Notes under the pieces: model-generated
What the model was told of the DNA's origin: nothing
The model's database searches: none
Seen by the model: only the letters and a program-made list of their open reading frames with translations
From: Oscillospiraceae bacterium
Lineage (GTDB): Bacteria > Bacillota > Clostridia > UBA1381 > UBA9506
Length of the DNA stretch: 64,000 nucleotides
Assembly (NCBI GenBank): GCA_015068555.1
Contig: SVKI01000005.1
Coordinates: 1-64,000, forward strand
Direction: 5' to 3'
Translations under genes and position numbers: made by a program
In this document: piece after piece, positions 30,529 to 40,412 of the stretch
Layout: each line of letters starts with the position of its first letter
Position numbering within the stretch: position 1 is the stretch's first letter

Positions 30529-31701
30529 ATGGGTAGAATTTGTATCCCTGATTACGAATATCAGGAAAGAATTGCAAAAGCTGCAAAATTAGTTGCAGAA
30601 AAAGGCTTGGATGTTATGGTGGTTTGCTCCACAGAGTCTGACTATGCCAATGCCAGATATTTTAGCGGCTTCTGGCCCCTGTTCGAACGTGCAGGTGTTG
30701 CCATTGCCGCTAACGGTAAAGCTGCTTTGATGGTTGGTCCGGAGTGCAAAATCTTTGCAGCTGACGTAGCTAAGATGGACAAAATCTTCTGCTTAAAGGA
30801 ATTCAGGGAATCTGCTGATCCGGCTTATCCCGAACTGCAGCCTGATACCTTCGCTGATGTATTTAAAGCAATCGGTGTTACCGGTGAACACATCAAAATC
30901 GGTCTGGGTAGCTATGTTGAATGCACCCTGCCTATCTACGAAGGTTTAAAAGACAGCTTCCCGAAAGCTGAAATCGTTAAATGTAACGAAATCATGGTTG
31001 AACTGCGTAAAATCAAGAGCGCTAACGAACTGGCTTGTATTCAGGAAGGTTTCCGTATCGTTGACCTGGCAACTGATGAAGTTATCCGTCAGTTAAAGCC
31101 CGGCGTAACCGAACTGCAGATGGTAGGCGTTGCTCAGCGCGTTATTTATGAAGAAGGTGCAGAATATGAAGGTCTGCCCATGTATGTATTCAGTGAAAAA
31201 TCCACCAGCCATGCCATCAGCCGTTCCGGCTATCGCACCATTAATAAAGGTGACATCGTGCAGCTGAACCTGTCTGCTAAGATTGACGGCTATTCTCCTG
31301 CTATTGGTCTGCCTGTTGTTATGGGTAAGTTGGAAGGTGAGAGAAGACAGGTTGTTGAATTCTGTAAGCAGGCTCACGACTGGACAGTTGATCAGCTCAA
31401 GGCCGGCGTTATAGCTTCTGATGTTGCTAAAGGCTTCTATAACCTGTATGTTGAAAATGGTTATAAAGATAACTTCGTTTATGGTCCTTGTCATGGTACC
31501 GGTATGATCGAAGTGGAAGCTCCCTGGATGGAAACTACCAGTGACTACAAGCTGGAAGAAAATATGACCTTCCAGGTTGACACCTTTATTATGGGTCAGG
31601 GCTTCGGTTGCAGATGGGAAATCGGTGCTGCCATCACAAAGGAAGGTTGCCGCAAGATGACTAACTACTTAAACAAGGGCCTCATCGAGCTCGAATTCTA
31701 A
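30529..31701 (+). CDS. M24 family metallopeptidase (creatinase / Xaa-Pro peptidase-like)
   Basis: M24 fold: ELRKIKSANELACIQEGFRIVDLATDEVIRQLKPGVTE, GDIVQLNLSAKIDGYSPAIG, GPCHGTGMIEVEAPW. Confidence 0.9.
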   Translation: MGRICIPDYEYQERIAKAAKLVAEKGLDVMVVCSTESDYANARYFSGFWPLFERAGVAIAANGKAALMVGPECKIFAADVAKMDKIFCLKEFRESADPAYPELQPDTFADVFKAIGVTGEHIKIGLGSYVECTLPIYEGLKDSFPKAEIVKCNEIMVELRKIKSANELACIQEGFRIVDLATDEVIRQLKPGVTELQMVGVAQRVIYEEGAEYEGLPMYVFSEKSTSHAISRSGYRTINKGDIVQLNLSAKIDGYSPAIGLPVVMGKLEGERRQVVEFCKQAHDWTVDQLKAGVIASDVAKGFYNLYVENGYKDNFVYGPCHGTGMIEVEAPWMETTSDYKLEENMTFQVDTFIMGQGFGCRWEIGAAITKEGCRKMTNYLNKGLIELEF

Positions 31702-31712
31702 TTGAACCAACA

Positions 31713-31748
31713 GGGATTGGCGAAAACACCGTTTTCGCCAATCCTTTT
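31713..31748 (+). terminator. Terminator-like hairpin
   Basis: ggattggcgaaaac-acc-gttttcgccaatcctttt. Confidence 0.8.
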
Positions 31749-31780
31749 ACACTTATTTTGTATAAAGGAGAGACGAAGCA

Positions 31781-32146
31781 ATGGAAATTGGAAAGAAAAT
31801 TTGGGTGTTCCCCGATACTGAAATGCCTCCGGCAGGAGATAGTTTATTAAAAGGTCATGAGTCTGTTATTATCTTGAACATGAATGATGTACCGGCGCAT
31901 GCTAAAATGACTCTTTATTTTGAAGACAGAGAACCCGTAACCGGAATAGAGGTAACAGTTGAGCCGCGTCGCGTTCGCTGCCTGCGCACCAACAACGAAA
32001 ACGATTTTGTTGGCTTCACCATTCCGCAGGAAACACAGTATGCAATCTGCTTAGAGTGTGATGTGCCTGTTGTGGCACAGTACGGCAGATTGGATACCCG
32101 TCAAGATAATGCCGCTTTCTATACGGTTATGGGTCATTCCTGCTAA
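31781..32146 (+). CDS. Sensory-rhodopsin-transducer-like (ASRT family) protein
   Basis: GKKIWVFPDTEMPPAGD...GHESVIILNMNDVPAHAKMTLYFEDREPV...VPRR-type pattern. Confidence 0.8.
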   Translation: MEIGKKIWVFPDTEMPPAGDSLLKGHESVIILNMNDVPAHAKMTLYFEDREPVTGIEVTVEPRRVRCLRTNNENDFVGFTIPQETQYAICLECDVPVVAQYGRLDTRQDNAAFYTVMGHSC

Positions 32147-32176
32147 TGTTCCTCTGCGTGAAAGGAAGGTATAACA

Positions 32177-32911
32177 ATGGAAATGAATATGAGCTTTCCG
32201 CGGGAATTAAACCGCGTGAAAGAAGAAAGAATTCCTTTTGTAATTTGTGGTGGTACCGTTGAATATCATGGTGCCCATTGTTCTTATGGTTGTGACACCC
32301 TCGTTGCGGAAGGCTTGATTAAAAAATTGGCTGAAAAGAAAGAAATTATGATTGCACCAACAATTTATTATAGCCCTTCAAGCTATGCTGTGGCCGATGA
32401 AACAAGCGGTACCGTGCATATTGAAGAAGATGTTTTTGAAGCGTACCTGATGAATATTTTCACCAATATGTTAGAGGCCGGGCTCCGGAACATTTATGTT
32501 GTGATTCATCATCAGTTCGAGCAAGAAAACCTAAAACCCATGACGCTTTCCTACATGAAGGCTTCTCAAAGAGCCATTATGAGATATCTGGAAAAGACGC
32601 AGGGTCGCGGTTGGTGGGGTAGCGAAAATTACGCTAACTACTATGAAAATTTAGGCGGCGGCGATGATCCGTTCTCCTGGATTAAGGTGATTCCCACCAT
32701 GAGCACAGAAGTGCAGAACGCAACCGGTTATGACCATGCCGGCAAGTATGAGTGCTCTATCCTCATGGCACTCTATCCCGAGGCTGTTAAACTGGAACGC
32801 TTACATGATATTAAGCACTGGTTTGCCGCGAGTGCAGCAGAGGCCTCCACGGAACTGGGTAACGAAATGGTTGAAAAATCATTGGCCTATCTGGAAAAAG
32901 CAATTCAATAG
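32177..32911 (+). CDS. Creatininase family protein
   Basis: PFVICGGTVEYHGAHCSYGCDTLVAEGL metal-binding pattern; SSYAVADETSGTVHI. Confidence 0.85.
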   Translation: MEMNMSFPRELNRVKEERIPFVICGGTVEYHGAHCSYGCDTLVAEGLIKKLAEKKEIMIAPTIYYSPSSYAVADETSGTVHIEEDVFEAYLMNIFTNMLEAGLRNIYVVIHHQFEQENLKPMTLSYMKASQRAIMRYLEKTQGRGWWGSENYANYYENLGGGDDPFSWIKVIPTMSTEVQNATGYDHAGKYECSILMALYPEAVKLERLHDIKHWFAASAAEASTELGNEMVEKSLAYLEKAIQ

Positions 32912-32925
32912 CATCATCTAATCAG

Positions 32926-32965
32926 GGGACTGTGGCAAGTTATTTGCTGCAGTCTCCTTTTGTTT
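32926..32965 (+). terminator. Terminator-like hairpin
   Basis: ggggactgtggcaa..ttgctgcagtctccttttgtttt. Confidence 0.7.
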
Positions 32966-33140
32966 TAACATAAATATCAGCAAATTGTAATAGTTTTGTA
33001 AAGTTTATATAGTATAATACAATTGATATACTATAAAATTTATGTTAAAAAAGAAGATATCAAAGAAATACATAACCAATAAAGGAACGGAAGCTTTCTG
33101 CTACTACAGCAGACATCTTGTTTAAAAGGAAGTGGTGTGC

Positions 33141-35513
33141 ATGCGTAAGCAACAACACGAAACAGAATCCAAAGAAAAAACAACAAAAACTAAAAAAAGC
33201 TTTATTTACAAGGTAAGAAGAGTATTTTTGGTTGCGTGCGTTATACTGGTTTTGTCCTGTGCCATTATAGCCGGTGCGGCTTTAGGTTTTATTGACAACA
33301 GCACAGACCTGATTGCGCAGGAAAAAAATCTGGATTTTACCTCTGTAATTTACTCAATTGATCCAAAGACGGGCGAACCCGTGGAATATGACAGGCTATA
33401 TTCAGAGCAAAATCGAATCTGGGTTGATTTAGACCAAACGCCGGAAATGCTCAAAAAGGCCTTCATAGCCATTGAAGATGAGCGTTTTGAAACGCATCAC
33501 GGTGTGGACTGGAAGAGAACCTTTGGTGCAACGGTGGGATATATTTTTAAAGGAAACGGCTCTTACGGTGGCTCGACCATTACGCAGCAGCTGATTAAAA
33601 ATATCACCGGTGATGACAAACGCTCTCCCATTCGAAAAATTCAGGAGATAATCCGCGCCTTAAATCTGGAACAAAAAATGTCAAAAGACGAGATTATCGA
33701 AATGTATATGAACACCATTTATCTGGGTCAGGGTTGTCATGGTGTCCAGACAGCCTCTAATGTGTATTACAGCAAGGATGTATCTCAGCTGTCTTTGGCC
33801 GAGTGTGCGTCCATTGCCGGCATCACGCAGTATCCAAGTAAGTATGACCCACTTGTTAACTATGATGCGCATAAAGAAAAGCAAGAGGTTGTTTTGGGCA
33901 AAATGCTTGAGCTTGAGTTCATTACCCAAGAGGAATATGAAACGGCGATGAAAGAGGAGCTGAAGCTGGTTAAAGGCACGGCCAAAACAGAAAATACAAA
34001 AATTCAGTCATATTATGTTGACCAGATTGTTTTAGATGTGATGAATGACCTGATGGAGCAAAAGCACATGTCTGAAAGTGCAGCAACAAAGCTTTTGTTT
34101 AAGGGCGGGTTAAAAATATATGCCAATGTTGATCCTAACGTGCAAAGCGCTATGGAAACAGTATTTACCAATAATGCCAACTTCCCCGGTTCCGGCAGTA
34201 ATGGTCCGCAAGCGGCTATGGTTGTGATGGACCCGTACACCGGTCAGGTGAAGGGTATCGTCGGTGGTCGCGGGCCCAAAACAGGTAACCGTGTTTTAAA
34301 CCGTGCAACCCAATCACTGCGTCAGCCCGGTTCATCCATCAAGCCCCTGGCTGTTTACGCGCCGGCTATTGAAAAGGGCCTGATTACGCCGGCCAGCATG
34401 GTATCGGATACGCCGCTCACGATTGGCAACTGGTCACCAAAAAACTCAGACGGCTCCTTTATGGGTTCCATTACGGCGCGTGTTGCACTTGAAAAATCAA
34501 GAAACATTCCGGCGATTCGTATTCTGGATAAATTAACAGTGGACGATTCTTATGATTTTATGACGAAAAAGTTGGGCTTTACCAGTATCGTCAACTCGGA
34601 AAAACGTGAAGACGGAAAGACCCATTCTGATAAATATTTAAGCTCTCTGGCTTTAGGTGGTTTGACAGATGGTGTTTCTGTTTTGGAAATGACAGCGGCC
34701 TATTCAACTTTTGTTAATGGCGGTATATATACGACACCAACAACATATAGTAAAGTTATCGACTCAAACGGTCGCGTTATTTTAGAAAAAAAAGTAAAAA
34801 CGCATCGGGCGATGAGTGAAACAACGGCCTATACCATGGCACAGATGCTGAGCGGTGTTGTGAAACAGGGAACGGGTACAAGTGCCAGAATGTCAAACGG
34901 TGTGTTCTGTGGCGGTAAAACCGGTACGACAGATAAAGATATCGACCGCTGGTTTGCAGGCATTACGCCGAACTATGCAGGGGTTGTATGGTTTGGTCGG
35001 GATATTCCGGCATCCATGTCCGGTTTGGGTAATCCGTGTACAAGCGTCTGGCGCAAGGTTATGGAAAGTATCCATAAAAATGTGACGGCAAAAACAATTA
35101 TCGAGCCCAAGAATATGACAGAACGTGTCATTTGCCAAAACAGTGGTAAAATCGCAACGACCGACTGTGAAAATGTGAGAACAGAATTCTTTAAAACAGG
35201 CACGCAGCCCTATGGCTTCTGTTCATCTCATATAGAAAAAATTGAAAGCGATATCAGCAATGAAATTGAAAACGAAGAGCAGGGTCTCAATGAATCAGAA
35301 CCGGGCGTAGGGACCAAGAACCCGCCGGCCGAAGGTGAGGTGATTACGCCTGACACAAACTCCGGTTCATCCAACGATGAAACCGGAACAGAGAATGGCA
35401 CAACCCCCGGTAATAGCGGGAATGAAGGAGATTCTACGGATATCGGCTCGCAAGGAATCACCAATCCACCGGCACAGGAATCTGATGGATACTGGTGGAG
35501 CGGTGACCAATAA
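33141..35513 (+). CDS. Class A penicillin-binding protein (transglycosylase/transpeptidase)
   Basis: IEDERFETHHGVDWKRT, GGSTITQQLIKN, RQPGSSIKPLAVYAP, GGKTGTTDKDIDRWF. Confidence 0.95.
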   Translation: MRKQQHETESKEKTTKTKKSFIYKVRRVFLVACVILVLSCAIIAGAALGFIDNSTDLIAQEKNLDFTSVIYSIDPKTGEPVEYDRLYSEQNRIWVDLDQTPEMLKKAFIAIEDERFETHHGVDWKRTFGATVGYIFKGNGSYGGSTITQQLIKNITGDDKRSPIRKIQEIIRALNLEQKMSKDEIIEMYMNTIYLGQGCHGVQTASNVYYSKDVSQLSLAECASIAGITQYPSKYDPLVNYDAHKEKQEVVLGKMLELEFITQEEYETAMKEELKLVKGTAKTENTKIQSYYVDQIVLDVMNDLMEQKHMSESAATKLLFKGGLKIYANVDPNVQSAMETVFTNNANFPGSGSNGPQAAMVVMDPYTGQVKGIVGGRGPKTGNRVLNRATQSLRQPGSSIKPLAVYAPAIEKGLITPASMVSDTPLTIGNWSPKNSDGSFMGSITARVALEKSRNIPAIRILDKLTVDDSYDFMTKKLGFTSIVNSEKREDGKTHSDKYLSSLALGGLTDGVSVLEMTAAYSTFVNGGIYTTPTTYSKVIDSNGRVILEKKVKTHRAMSETTAYTMAQMLSGVVKQGTGTSARMSNGVFCGGKTGTTDKDIDRWFAGITPNYAGVVWFGRDIPASMSGLGNPCTSVWRKVMESIHKNVTAKTIIEPKNMTERVICQNSGKIATTDCENVRTEFFKTGTQPYGFCSSHIEKIESDISNEIENEEQGLNESEPGVGTKNPPAEGEVITPDTNSGSSNDETGTENGTTPGNSGNEGDSTDIGSQGITNPPAQESDGYWWSGDQ

Positions 35514-35550
35514 GGAAGCGTAGTAATAAATAGCAGAAAGGATGTCTTGC

Positions 35551-37272
35551 ATGAACGATTATAAGGCGCTCTATGAAATATGGTGTGAAAAAGCTGACGC
35601 AGAAACGCGCGGGGAACTTTTGGAGATTGGCGAGAATGAAAATGAAATCAAGGAACGTTTTTATAAAAATTTAGAGTTCGGCACAGCCGGCTTGCGTGGT
35701 ATTTTGGGTGCCGGCACAAATCGTATGAATGTATACACCGTTCGTCAGGCAACGCAAGGTTTGGCAGACTGTTTGCTTAAAAAGGGAGCAGAAATAGCAA
35801 AACGAGGTGTTGCAATTTCCTATGACTGTCGCCATTTTTCTGAGGTGTTTGCGCGTGAATCAGCTTGTGTTTTGGCTGCTAACGGTATCCCTGTATGGTT
35901 ATATGCAGAGATGGAACCAACACCGGCACTTTCTTTTGCTGTGCGGCATTTAAAAACGGCGGCCGGCATTATGATTACGGCCAGCCACAATCCGGCTAAC
36001 TATAACGGTTACAAGGTATATGGCGATGACGGCGCCCAAATGAATGTGGAAGATTCAGAGACCGTTTTGTCGTTTATCAGTAAAACGGATATGTTTTCCG
36101 GCGTCCGCACGATGAATGTAGAAGAGGCTAAAGAAAAAGGCCTTTTGACCATGATTGACGAAGATGTCTTAGTTCCGTATCTCACCGCGGTGAAGCATTG
36201 CGTATTAGATAAGAATCTGGTGGAAAACGCAGCGAAAAATCTGTGCATTGTGTATACGCCGTTTCACGGCACAGGCTATAAGCCGGTGATGCGTGCCCTA
36301 AAAGAAGTGGGCTATACGCAGGTGTTCCCCGTGCCGGAACAGGCCATTAAAGATCCTGATTTTTCAACGGTCGCATCACCGAATCCTGAGGATCCGGCAG
36401 GCTTTAAGATGGCGATTGAGTTGGCCAAAGAAAAAGATGCCGATGTGATCATCGGTACTGATCCGGATTCTGACAGAATCGGCGTACTTTGTAAAACAAA
36501 GGAAGGCTACCGCGTGTTAAATGGTAACCAAACCGGTGTTTTGTTAATGGAATATGTATTAAAGCAAAAGAAAAAAAGTGGGCTCCTTCCGCAAGACTAT
36601 GTAGTCAGCACGGTTGTATCTACCAAAATGGTCGAGTCGATTGCCAAGGCTTACGGCGTCAAGCTCTACGAGGTATATACCGGTTTTAAATTTATTGCCG
36701 GCGTGATTAAGGAGCACGAAATACATCCTGATGGTGGCCGTTATCTGTTTGGTTTTGAAGAAAGCTTTGGCTATCTGCCGGGCAGCTATGCGCGTGATAA
36801 GGATGCTGTTGCAACGGCGCTTTTGGTTTGCGAAGCGGCAACCTATTATAAAGAGAATGGTATGACTATAGCCGATGCGCTGGATGAATTATATGCAAAA
36901 TACGGTAACTTTTTAGAATATACTGGGTCTGTTTATATGAAAGGAATTGACGGCATGGAGAGAATGAAGGCGCTGCTTAGTTCGGTGGCAGAGAAGCCGT
37001 TCCGGTCGGTTGGTGAATTCCCTGTTCTTGCCTTTAGAAATTACAACGAAGGTATCCGGTATGATTATGAAACCGGTGAGAAAGAAGCCATTTGCATGCC
37101 TCCCTCCAATGTGCTATATTTTGAGCTAGAAAATAAAGGTTTCTTTATTTTAAGGCCTTCTGGCACAGAGCCGAAGATTAAATTATATTTCTCTGTCTGC
37201 GGTCAGGATGCAGAAGACAGCCAAGAGAAGCTGGAATCCCTACGAAAGGCTGCCGAAGAGCTTTTGGCGTAA
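35551..37272 (+). CDS. Phospho-sugar mutase (phosphoglucomutase-type)
   Basis: FGTAGLRGILGAGTNRMN, MITASHNPANYNGYKVYG, GTDPDSDRIGVL, FILRPSGTEPKIKLYFS. Confidence 0.94.
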   Translation: MNDYKALYEIWCEKADAETRGELLEIGENENEIKERFYKNLEFGTAGLRGILGAGTNRMNVYTVRQATQGLADCLLKKGAEIAKRGVAISYDCRHFSEVFARESACVLAANGIPVWLYAEMEPTPALSFAVRHLKTAAGIMITASHNPANYNGYKVYGDDGAQMNVEDSETVLSFISKTDMFSGVRTMNVEEAKEKGLLTMIDEDVLVPYLTAVKHCVLDKNLVENAAKNLCIVYTPFHGTGYKPVMRALKEVGYTQVFPVPEQAIKDPDFSTVASPNPEDPAGFKMAIELAKEKDADVIIGTDPDSDRIGVLCKTKEGYRVLNGNQTGVLLMEYVLKQKKKSGLLPQDYVVSTVVSTKMVESIAKAYGVKLYEVYTGFKFIAGVIKEHEIHPDGGRYLFGFEESFGYLPGSYARDKDAVATALLVCEAATYYKENGMTIADALDELYAKYGNFLEYTGSVYMKGIDGMERMKALLSSVAEKPFRSVGEFPVLAFRNYNEGIRYDYETGEKEAICMPPSNVLYFELENKGFFILRPSGTEPKIKLYFSVCGQDAEDSQEKLESLRKAAEELLA

Positions 37273-37280
37273 GCGGATAT

Positions 37281-37319
37281 AAAAACAGCGGTACGGATTA
37301 TATCCGTACCGCTGTTTTT
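37281..37319. terminator. Bidirectional terminator between convergent genes
   Basis: aaaaacagcggtacggat / atccgtaccgctgttttt perfect inverted repeat. Confidence 0.9.
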
Positions 37320-37339
37320 ATATCTATATGCGTGTATCT

Positions 37340-37480
37340 TTACGCGTCTTTTTTGGTCTTGCCCATCAGACGGCACAAAAGCCAAACGCTGAGGTAAATA
37401 GCACCCATCACAATGAAAACGCCCAAAAGACCCAAGCCGCAAATGGGGAGAGTTTTTAAAAATGCATCAAAATGAATCAT
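37340..37480 (-). CDS. OadG-like sodium pump decarboxylase gamma subunit, 46 aa
   Basis: Reverse-strand translation MIHFDAFLKTLPICGLGLLGVFIVMGAIYLSVWLLCRLMGKTKKDA; single TM, next to OadB-like gene; not in ORF track. Confidence 0.75.
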   Translation of the reverse strand: MIHFDAFLKTLPICGLGLLGVFIVMGAIYLSVWLLCRLMGKTKKDA

Positions 37481-37555
37481 ACTATATTCCATACCTTTCT
37501 GCCTGCTATATCATAAAGCGGTGAAGTCGCAGGCGAATAAGCACCGCCCAAACGG

Positions 37556-38683
37556 TTAAATTAAATTCAGAAGTAAACCGCCGACAATAACAGAGGCAAT
37601 CTGACCGGCCACGTTGGCACCGGCTGCATGCATCAGCAGGAAGTTTTGCGGGTCTTCTTTAAGGCCCATCTGATGCACCACGCGTGCCGACATGGGGAAG
37701 GCAGAAATACCGGCTGCACCAACCATGGGGTTAATTTTCTTTTTGGTAAACAGGTTGATGAATTTAGCCAGTAATACGCCGCCTGCTGTGTCAAAAATAA
37801 ATGCCACAAGACCCAAGGCCATAATGATTAAGGTTTCCTTGGTTAAGAACAGGTCGGCCTGCATTTTTGTTGCAATGGTAAGACCCAAAAGTAAGGTAAT
37901 AAGATTTGCCAAAACATTTTGAGCGCTTTCCGATAAGATGCGCAAAACACCGCATTCACGCAAAAGATTACCAAACATTAAAAAGCCAACCAGCGAAACC
38001 GAGCGCGGTGCAACCAGACCGGCGATAATGGTAATCACAATGGGGAACAGGATCTTTACCACCGGAGAAACGGCATTTTTTCCATAGTCCATGCGAATCA
38101 TGCGCTCTTTTTTTGTCGTGAGAGATTTGATAACGACGGGTTGGATAATAGGCACTAACGCCATGTAGGAGTAGGCCGCAACGATGATAGCACCCAGGTA
38201 GTTCGATTTTAAGAAGTTGGCTACGAAAATAGCGGTAGGACCATCGGCTGCGCCGATGATACCAATCGAAACCGCGTCGTTAATTTCAAAACCGAACAAA
38301 GCAGCCATGCTGAAGGTGAAGAAAATACCAAACTGCGCTGCCGCACCAAAGAACAAAAGCTTAGGATTGGTGAGGAGCGGCGTAAAGTCAATCATAGCAC
38401 CAATACCAATAAATAAAAGAAGCGGGAACAATTCGTTGGCAATACCGGCGCCAAACAAAATATCAATAGCACCCTCTTCGGTGACGCCGTCAATAACTTG
38501 TGTAACAGCACCGGAAAACGGCAGGTTAACTAAAATTGCACCGAAGCCAAGGGGTAACAAAAGCGTTGGTTCCATTTCCTTTTTGATAGCAAGAAAAATC
38601 AGGATGCCACCAATGATCCACATAATAACCTGCTTGATGTCTAACAGTATGACATTCTGAAACAAAAGCGTTAAGCTATCCAT
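37556..38683 (-). CDS. Sodium ion-translocating decarboxylase subunit beta
   Basis: OadB-like: IGIGAMIDFTPLLTNPKLLFFGAAAQFGIF, IGIIGAADGPTAIFV, GAAGISAFPMSARVVHQMG. Confidence 0.93.
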   Translation of the reverse strand: MDSLTLLFQNVILLDIKQVIMWIIGGILIFLAIKKEMEPTLLLPLGFGAILVNLPFSGAVTQVIDGVTEEGAIDILFGAGIANELFPLLLFIGIGAMIDFTPLLTNPKLLFFGAAAQFGIFFTFSMAALFGFEINDAVSIGIIGAADGPTAIFVANFLKSNYLGAIIVAAYSYMALVPIIQPVVIKSLTTKKERMIRMDYGKNAVSPVVKILFPIVITIIAGLVAPRSVSLVGFLMFGNLLRECGVLRILSESAQNVLANLITLLLGLTIATKMQADLFLTKETLIIMALGLVAFIFDTAGGVLLAKFINLFTKKKINPMVGAAGISAFPMSARVVHQMGLKEDPQNFLLMHAAGANVAGQIASVIVGGLLLNLI

Positions 38684-38901
38684 AATACCTTCCATATAGG
38701 AACTCCTTTTCTTTTCTGCCAGCCATTTGCGGCAAAGGCAATTTTTTCATACGGATACATTCTACCATGTGCCTCTATAAATGTCAATATAAAATTAAAT
38801 AGGTAATAACTTTGTTTTAGGTTGCAAAGAAGCGGTGTATTTGTTATAATAATGATTGTTTTATAGTTTAAAATTAAGTCAAAAAGGAATTGTGAAAAAC
38901 C

Positions 38902-40236
38902 ATGCATGCAAGAGAATTAGTTGAAAAAACCTTTATTGCTCCCTTTGTGCAAAAAAAGAAACACTTTGTGGGCACAGAGCTTGAATTTCCCCTGATTTGC
39001 TCGGAAAATCGACCGATTGATATGCAGGTAATAGAAGAGCTTTTGACATATTTGTTGCATCAGGGATTCTCTGTAGAGGAAACAGACATAAACGGCCGAG
39101 GCGTTTTTTTGGTGAACGCAGACGGAGATTGTCTGTCTTTTGATAATTCATATAATAATTTTGAGTTTGCTATGGAAAAAGCGGTGGATCTGTCTCATAT
39201 TGCCAATCGCTTTTATAAACTGTATGCCCTTGTGCAGAATTTTTTGCGCAAGCATGGGCATAGCCTGTGTGGTTGTGGTACAAATCCCAACTATGCTGTT
39301 GCAGAATTGCTGCCTGTGGAATACCCGGTGTATCGCACCATCCGGGGATTTTTAGAGAGGTTTTCCGGCAATGATTATCACAGCATTCCCTATTTTCCGG
39401 CGTGGTTATCTTCGGTGCAAACGCACCTTGATGTATCTGAAGAACAACTGCCGCAGGCCTTAACCTGTATGGCAGAGCTTGATTTTGCGAGGGGCTTATT
39501 ATTTTCTAACGGCTTGCCGCTTGTACACGACAAAGCATTTGAGAAAACCGTGTGTTTTCGCGATTATTTATGGGAAAAAAGCGGATTTGGCAGTTTGCAG
39601 GATAACACGGGTCCTGTTTGCGGTGAGTTTGTCACCTGTGACGACATTGTGGATATGATTTTAAAAAAATCCATGTTCCTTAAAAAGCAGGGTAATGACT
39701 TTGTGACCATGGAACCTGTCCCGCTTGAGGCATATTTTGACGGAGGGGCACCCGAGTCCAACATAGCTGCCTATCTATCTTTTAAAAATGTGGAGGTTAC
39801 AAGGCGCGGCACCTTAGAAATGCGAAGTGACTGCGCACAACCCCTTGGTGCGGCCTTTGCACCGCCGGCCTTTAATCTGGGATTAGTCACCTGCCTGGAG
39901 GAGACAAGAAGTGCTACAGCACGGTTTTTTGAAAAACTTTTGCCTGAACTTTTTCAGTCGCCGGAGCGGAATATGATTCTGCGCCGCAAAGCCATTTATG
40001 GTGAACTTGATTTTGCGGAACATGCGGATATATCGGCGTTTTTATGTGAGCTGGTGGCAATAGCCGAGCAAGGATTAAGGCAGAGAGGATATGGAGAGGA
40101 AACACTGTTAGCCCCGCTCTATCATCGGGCAAAAACACTTACCTGCCCGGCCAAAATCTTTCGGGATCGATTGCAAGATGGAGAAGAAAAGAATGCAATT
40201 TTAGAGGATTTTTCCAATCCGGAGAAGGTATTTTAA
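38902..40236 (+). CDS. Glutamate-cysteine ligase (GCS2)-like protein
   Basis: KKHFVGTELEFPL, CGCGTNPN, VTRRGTLEMRSDCAQPLGAAFAPPAFNLGL. Confidence 0.7.
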   Translation: MHARELVEKTFIAPFVQKKKHFVGTELEFPLICSENRPIDMQVIEELLTYLLHQGFSVEETDINGRGVFLVNADGDCLSFDNSYNNFEFAMEKAVDLSHIANRFYKLYALVQNFLRKHGHSLCGCGTNPNYAVAELLPVEYPVYRTIRGFLERFSGNDYHSIPYFPAWLSSVQTHLDVSEEQLPQALTCMAELDFARGLLFSNGLPLVHDKAFEKTVCFRDYLWEKSGFGSLQDNTGPVCGEFVTCDDIVDMILKKSMFLKKQGNDFVTMEPVPLEAYFDGGAPESNIAAYLSFKNVEVTRRGTLEMRSDCAQPLGAAFAPPAFNLGLVTCLEETRSATARFFEKLLPELFQSPERNMILRRKAIYGELDFAEHADISAFLCELVAIAEQGLRQRGYGEETLLAPLYHRAKTLTCPAKIFRDRLQDGEEKNAILEDFSNPEKVF

Positions 40237-40412
40237 CAAGAATAGCCAAGCGGGTTGTGTTTTGCATGTTTTATCACCAACAAAGCAGGAAAATAGACAT
40301 TTTCTATTGACTTTTGACATAAAAATATATAGAATTATAAGTAGTGTTTCCTTGCCGGCCCGTGGCAAGAGCGGAAAGAAGATTCAGCGGGCAGAAAGGT
40401 TTTGAATCCACA

